DNA of 64,000 nt from Streptomyces brevispora (GTDB lineage: Bacteria > Actinomycetota > Actinomycetes > Streptomycetales > Streptomycetaceae): contig NZ_VIWW01000001.1 of NCBI RefSeq assembly GCF_007829885.1, forward strand, positions 744,001 through 808,000, given 5' to 3'. Shown one piece after another: positions 60,414-64,000 of the stretch; the stretch's first letter is position 1; each line of letters starts with the position of its first letter. A model generated the notes under the pieces. The model searched no databases. It was not told the origin of the DNA and worked only from the letters and a program-made list of their open reading frames with translations. Made by a program: the position numbers and the translations under genes.

Positions 60414-61150
60414 GCGGGGTTCCTCCCGGGCTTGCTTGCAGATGCTGAATCAGTGGTCTGTGAGGTGGGGTGACCGCTGCGCGGGATGTAGGTCGTACAC
60501 ACCCCGTCGCCGTGGGCGATCGTGGCGAGACGCTGCACATGGGTCCCCAGGAGGCTGGAGAAGATCTCCGTCTCCGCCTCGCACAGCTGCGGGTACTGCT
60601 CGGCGACGTGTGCCACCGGGCAGTGGTGCTGGCACAGCTGCTCGCCCTGCTGCGGGCCCGGCGCGCTACGCGCCGTAGCAGCGTACCCGTCGGCGGACAA
60701 GGCCTTGGCCAACGCCTCCGTACGAGTCTCGGGGGCCGCGGCGTCGACCGCCACGCGGTAGGGCGCCGACTGGTCGGCGACCCTGGCACGGGCGAACGCC
60801 ATGACCGCTTCGTCGCCCGAGGTCTCGGCGATCCAGCGCAGGGCGTCCGCTGCGAGCGCGTCATAGGACTGGTCGAAGGCGTCCCGGCCGCAGTCGGTCA
60901 GGGCGAACACCTTGGCCGGGCGGCCACGGGTCCGCGCCCCGTACACCCGCTGTTCACGGGCCTCGACGACATCGTCGGAGACGAGGGCGTCGAGCTGGCG
61001 GCGGACAGCGGCCTGGGTCAGTCCCAGGCGCTTCGCCAGATCGGCGGCGGTGGACGGGCCGTGGTCCAGGACGGAGCGCGCGATCCGGTTACGCGTCGAA
61101 CGCTCACCGGTCGCGAGTTCCTCCTGCGGAGCCTCGCCAACGTATTTCAC
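60410..61150 (-). CDS. sufR: SufR-type Fe-S-sensing transcriptional regulator
   Basis: This 246-residue winged-helix regulator starts at GTG 61150 ([20 protein letters not shown]). A TTG at 61186 would add a stretch containing a rare TTA codon, so it is not preferred. The helix-turn-helix is at about residues 33-58 ([20 protein letters not shown]). The C-terminal part has Cys173, Cys177, Cys190 and Cys218 ([20 protein letters not shown]), consistent with the Fe-S cluster of SufR. It is expected to repress the operon when clusters are sufficient. Confidence 0.9.
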   Translation of the reverse strand: MKYVGEAPQEELATGERSTRNRIARSVLDHGPSTAADLAKRLGLTQAAVRRQLDALVSDDVVEAREQRVYGARTRGRPAKVFALTDCGRDAFDQSYDALAADALRWIAETSGDEAVMAFARARVADQSAPYRVAVDAAAPETRTEALAKALSADGYAATARSAPGPQQGEQLCQHHCPVAHVAEQYPQLCEAETEIFSSLLGTHVQRLATIAHGDGVCTTYIPRSGHPTSQTTDSASASKPGRNPA

Positions 61151-61221
61151 AACGCCATTGTTGCGTAATTCATCCGGCTCTGACAACCACGGTCAGAAAC
61201 GATCTCCGTGGAATCAATCAC

Positions 61222-61235
61222 TTAGGGTTACCTAA
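61222..61235. promoter_or_regulatory. palindrome between sufR and a divergent ABC exporter
   Basis: TTAGG-GTTA-CCTAA is a perfect inverted repeat in the 134-bp divergent gap, AT-richer than its surroundings. It could be a SufR or other regulatory site for either operon. Confidence 0.45.
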
Positions 61236-61284
61236 TCAAGCCCCGGGACGGGGGCCCGGGAATGGCTGCCTAGACTTACCGCCC

Positions 61285-62232
61285 ATGAAGAGCGAGCCCG
61301 CCCCACCCCCGTCCGGCCCGGCCGTCCAGGTCCGTGGCCTGGTGAAGCGGTACGGCGACAGGACGGCGGTGGACGGCCTCGACCTGTGCATGGGCGCCGG
61401 TACGGTCACCGCGGTCCTCGGCCCCAACGGTGCCGGGAAGACCACCACGATCGAGACCTGCGAGGGGTACCGCCGTCCGGATGAGGGGACGGTCCGGGTC
61501 CTCGGCCTCGACCCCGTCGCCGACGCGGCGCGGCTCCGCCCCCGGATCGGCGTGATGCTCCAGTCCGGCGGCGTCTACTCCGGCGCACGCGCCGACGAGA
61601 TGCTCCGCCACATGGCGAAACTGCACGCCCACCCGCTGGACGTGGACGCCCTGATCGAGCGCCTGGGCCTGGGCGGCTGCGGCCGCACCGGCTACCGGCG
61701 GCTCTCCGGCGGCCAGCAGCAGCGGCTCGCCCTGGCGATGGCCGTCGTGGGCCGCCCCGAACTGGTCTTCCTCGACGAGCCGACCGCGGGCCTCGACCCG
61801 CAGGCGCGCCGCTCCACCTGGGACCTCGTACGGGAACTGCGCGCCGACGGCGTCTCCGTCGTGCTCACCACCCACTTCATGGACGAGGCCGAGGAGCTCG
61901 CCGACGACGTGGCGATCATCGACGCGGGCCGGCTCATCGCCCAGGGCAGCCCGGAGACGCTCTGCCGCGGCGGCGCCGAGAACACCCTGCGCTTCACCGG
62001 CCGCCCCGGTCTCGATCTCGACTCCCTGCTGAAGGCACTGCCCGACGGCAGCGAGGCGGCCGAGCTCAGCACGGGCACGTACCGCATCACGGGCCAGGTC
62101 GACCCGCAGCTGCTGGCCACCGTGACCTCCTGGTGTGCGCAGAACGGTGTGATGCCCTCCGGCATCTCCGTCGAGCGCCACACCCTGGAGGACGTCTTCC
62201 TCGAACTGACCGGCAAGGAGCTGCGCGCATGA
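61285..62232 (+). CDS. ABC transporter ATP-binding protein (exporter type)
   Basis: This 315-residue ATPase of the drug/polyketide-export (DrrA-like) group has Walker A GPNGAGKTT at about residues 46-54, Q-loop VMLQSGGVYSGARADEM, signature YRRLSGGQQQRLALAMAVVG and Walker B LVFLDEPTAGLDPQARR. The C-terminal extension ends VERHTLEDVFLELTGKELRA, as in DrrA proteins. It partners with the overlapping membrane gene downstream. Substrate unknown. Confidence 0.93.
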   Translation: MKSEPAPPPSGPAVQVRGLVKRYGDRTAVDGLDLCMGAGTVTAVLGPNGAGKTTTIETCEGYRRPDEGTVRVLGLDPVADAARLRPRIGVMLQSGGVYSGARADEMLRHMAKLHAHPLDVDALIERLGLGGCGRTGYRRLSGGQQQRLALAMAVVGRPELVFLDEPTAGLDPQARRSTWDLVRELRADGVSVVLTTHFMDEAEELADDVAIIDAGRLIAQGSPETLCRGGAENTLRFTGRPGLDLDSLLKALPDGSEAAELSTGTYRITGQVDPQLLATVTSWCAQNGVMPSGISVERHTLEDVFLELTGKELRA

Positions 62233-62996
62233 GCGCCGGTACGTACACCCCCCGGCCGGGAGCGGCCCCGCTGCCGCGCATGATCGCCGCGCAGACGGCG
62301 CTGGAGACGCGGATGCTGCTGCGCAACGGCGAGCAGCTGCTGCTGACAGTGGTCATCCCGACCCTGCTGCTGGTGCTGTTCGGCTCGGTCGACATCGTGG
62401 ACACCGGCTCGGGCGCGTCGGTCGACTTCCTGACCCCCGGCATCCTCGCGCTCGCCGTGATGTCCACGGCCTTCACCGGCCAGGCCATCGCGACCGGCTT
62501 CGAGCGGCGGTACGGGGTGCTCAAGCGGCTCGGCGCGTCCCCGCTGCCCCGCTGGGCGCTGATGACCGCCAAGACCCTGGCCGTGCTGGTCACCGAGGTG
62601 CTCCAGGTGGTGCTGCTGACGGTGATCGCGTTCGCGCTGGGCTGGTCGCCGCACGGAAACCCGTTCGCCGTCCTGCTGCTGCTCGTGCTCGGCACCGCGG
62701 CGTTCTCCGGGCTGGGGCTGCTGATGGCCGGGACGCTGAAGGCGGAGGCGACGCTCGCCGCGGCCAACCTGGTGTTCCTGCTGCTGCTGGTCGGCGGCGG
62801 GGTCATCGTGCCGCTCGACAAGTTCCCGGACGCCGTGCAGTCGGTGCTGGGGCTGCTGCCGATCGCGGCCTTGTCGGACGGCCTGCGGGACGTGCTCCAG
62901 CACGGTGCGGCGATGCCGTGGGGCGACCTCGGGATCCTGGCCGTCTGGGCGGTGCTGGGCCTCGGCGCGGCGGCGCGGTTCTTCCGCTGGGAGTAA
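62229..62996 (+). CDS. ABC-2 type exporter permease
   Basis: This 255-residue membrane protein has six predicted helices (LLLTVVIPTLLLVLFGSVDI, LTPGILALAVMSTAFTGQAI, WALMTAKTLAVLVTEVLQVV). ATG 62229 overlaps the ATPase stop (ATGA). DrrB-like, it forms the export channel. The pair could export a lipid, drug or cell-wall precursor. Confidence 0.92.
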   Translation: MSAGTYTPRPGAAPLPRMIAAQTALETRMLLRNGEQLLLTVVIPTLLLVLFGSVDIVDTGSGASVDFLTPGILALAVMSTAFTGQAIATGFERRYGVLKRLGASPLPRWALMTAKTLAVLVTEVLQVVLLTVIAFALGWSPHGNPFAVLLLLVLGTAAFSGLGLLMAGTLKAEATLAAANLVFLLLLVGGGVIVPLDKFPDAVQSVLGLLPIAALSDGLRDVLQHGAAMPWGDLGILAVWAVLGLGAAARFFRWE

Positions 62997-63071
62997 GTCA
63001 CCGATCGCGCTCCGTTGCGGTTCGGGGTATCTCGTCCCCCTCGTGAAAGCTTGCACAAGCGGCCGCCTACG

Positions 63072-64000
63072 ATGGTGCCCGTGCCCAAGCTGACCCGAGC
63101 CGAAGTCGCTCAAGCCGTGCGAAACCCGCTTCAGTACATCGCCGAACGCTGGACGCCGTCCCCCCGGACGGTCCGCCGTGCGGCGATGTCGGCCGTCGTG
63201 ATGGCCGTCGCCATCGTCGTCACCGGCGGTGCGGTGCGGCTGACCGGTTCCGGTCTCGGCTGCCCGACCTGGCCCAAGTGCACCGACGAGAGCCTGACGG
63301 CGACGAGCGAGATGGGCTTCCACGGCGTCATCGAGTTCGGCAACCGGATGCTGACGTACGTCCTGTGCGCCGCGGTCGGGTGGGCGATCATCGCCGCCCG
63401 GTCCGCGAAGCCGTGGCGGCGCAGCCTCACCCGGCTCGGCTGGGCGCAGTTCTGGGTGGTCATGAGCAACGCCGTGCTCGGCGGCATCGTGGTCCTGGTC
63501 GGCCTCAACCCGTACACCGTCGCGGCGCACTTCCTGCTCTCCACCGCGCTGCTCACGATCGCCCTGCTGACCTGGCACCGGGTCCGGGAGGGCGACACGG
63601 AACCGCGCCCGCTGGTCGGCAAGGCGGTCTCGCAGCTGACCTGGCTGCTGGTGGTCGCGGCCGGGCTGCTGATCGCGGTCGGCACGGTGGTCACGGGAGC
63701 CGGCCGGCACGCCGGTGACTCCAGCGACGTCCACCGCATCCCGATCGACTGGAAGATGATCGCGCAGCTGCACGCCGATCTGGCCTGGGTCGTGGTGGCG
63801 CTGACCGTCGCGCTCTGGTTCGTCCTGAAGGCCGTCGACGCGCCCGTCGGCCCGCTGCACCGCGCCCGTGACCTCTTCCTGATCCTGATGGCCCAGGGCG
63901 TGATCGGTTACGTCCAGTACTTCACGGACACGCCGGAGATCCTGGTCGGGCTGCACATGCTCGGCTCGTGCCTGGTGTGGATCGGCGTGCTGCGCGTGCT
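63072..64000 (+). CDS. ctaA: heme A synthase (CtaA/COX15), 3' end outside the window
   Basis: The gene starts at about 63072 (MVPVPKLTRAEVAQAVRNPL) and runs open to the window edge, about 309 codons. The protein converts heme O to heme A for cytochrome aa3 oxidase. The signature GGAVRLTGSGLGCPTWPKCT, the FHGVIEFGNRMLTYVL segment, NPYTVAAHFLLSTALLTIAL and IAQLHADLAWVV (heme-ligand His positions) are visible, as are about seven membrane helices before the edge. It is downstream of the exporter pair but probably separately transcribed. Confidence 0.92.
   Translation, partial: MVPVPKLTRAEVAQAVRNPLQYIAERWTPSPRTVRRAAMSAVVMAVAIVVTGGAVRLTGSGLGCPTWPKCTDESLTATSEMGFHGVIEFGNRMLTYVLCAAVGWAIIAARSAKPWRRSLTRLGWAQFWVVMSNAVLGGIVVLVGLNPYTVAAHFLLSTALLTIALLTWHRVREGDTEPRPLVGKAVSQLTWLLVVAAGLLIAVGTVVTGAGRHAGDSSDVHRIPIDWKMIAQLHADLAWVVVALTVALWFVLKAVDAPVGPLHRARDLFLILMAQGVIGYVQYFTDTPEILVGLHMLGSCLVWIGVLRV

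Noticed and set aside
61151..61186. TTG start of SufR at 61186
   Set aside because: It adds a poorly coding stretch with a TTA codon; GTG 61150 matches the usual SufR beginning.
61222..61235. DmdR/iron box upstream of sufR
   Set aside because: The arms TTAGG/CCTAA fit but the spacing is 4 instead of about 9 bases, so it is only listed as an unassigned palindrome.

Overview
The window looks like a Streptomyces (or close relative) chromosome. Base composition is very GC-rich with G/C-dominated third codon positions. It carries an actinobacterial SUF operon with an embedded Rieske ferredoxin gene (sufR-B-D-Rieske-C-S-U-T), a FemX-type peptidoglycan transferase, a heme A synthase and two sugar ABC operons with no ATPase gene of their own (streptomycetes usually share the MsiK ATPase). 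Genes are tightly packed and often coupled by 4-bp stop/start overlaps. No rRNA, tRNA or CRISPR array was recognised.

The first 35 kb are dominated by sugar and pectin use, spread over several transcription units and interrupted by unrelated genes. At 1-2.9 kb are two permeases and a LacI regulator. At 9.2 and 20.4 kb are two secreted family-1 pectate lyases. At 11.2-14.2 kb are a ketoglutarate-semialdehyde-type dehydrogenase, a DUF1349 protein and a divergent IclR regulator. At 21.9-30.8 kb is a minus-strand catabolic block: GntR, DapA-like lyase/dehydratase, IlvD/Edd dehydratase, two permeases, Gfo/Idh oxidoreductase, DUF6807 (PmoA) protein and solute-binding lipoprotein. At 32.3-35.5 kb are 5-dehydro-4-deoxyglucarate dehydratase and uronate dehydrogenase, divergently transcribed. 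Together these fit oxidative galacturonate degradation: lyases release uronides, uronate dehydrogenase oxidises the monomer, KdgD makes 2-oxoglutarate semialdehyde and the dehydrogenase yields 2-oxoglutarate. An obvious galactarolactone isomerase/lactonase and a classical galactarate dehydratase are not visible. The GntR promoter and the udh/kdgD promoter share an identical 11-mer next to palindromes, which suggests co-regulation.

Between these lie a class V aminotransferase-fold gene with a perfect 10-bp inverted repeat upstream, a FrnE/DsbA oxidoreductase, a large polymorphic toxin (pilin-like N-terminal segment, REase-5-type C-terminus) with its Imm52-type immunity gene, a penicillin-binding protein, a SigE-family sigma factor with a coupled membrane protein, and a ferredoxin/ferredoxin reductase/P450 operon.

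From 35.6 to 47 kb are mostly chromosomal housekeeping or conserved genes: tandem TerD-domain protein, PhoX-type phosphatase, FemX, dapA/dapD-type lysine genes, and an unusual HxlR-peroxiredoxin fusion with a 15-bp palindromic operator. From 47 to 54.5 kb the DNA looks accessory and partly decayed: Imm1-like and SMI1-Lsr2 fusion proteins, an IS5-type transposase remnant, a serine-protease remnant, a broken XRE/DUF5753-DUF397 pair and a DUF3616-like fragment. The window ends with the complete SUF operon (61.2 to 54.6 kb, closed by a strong terminator), a divergent ABC exporter pair, and the start of ctaA running off the right edge.
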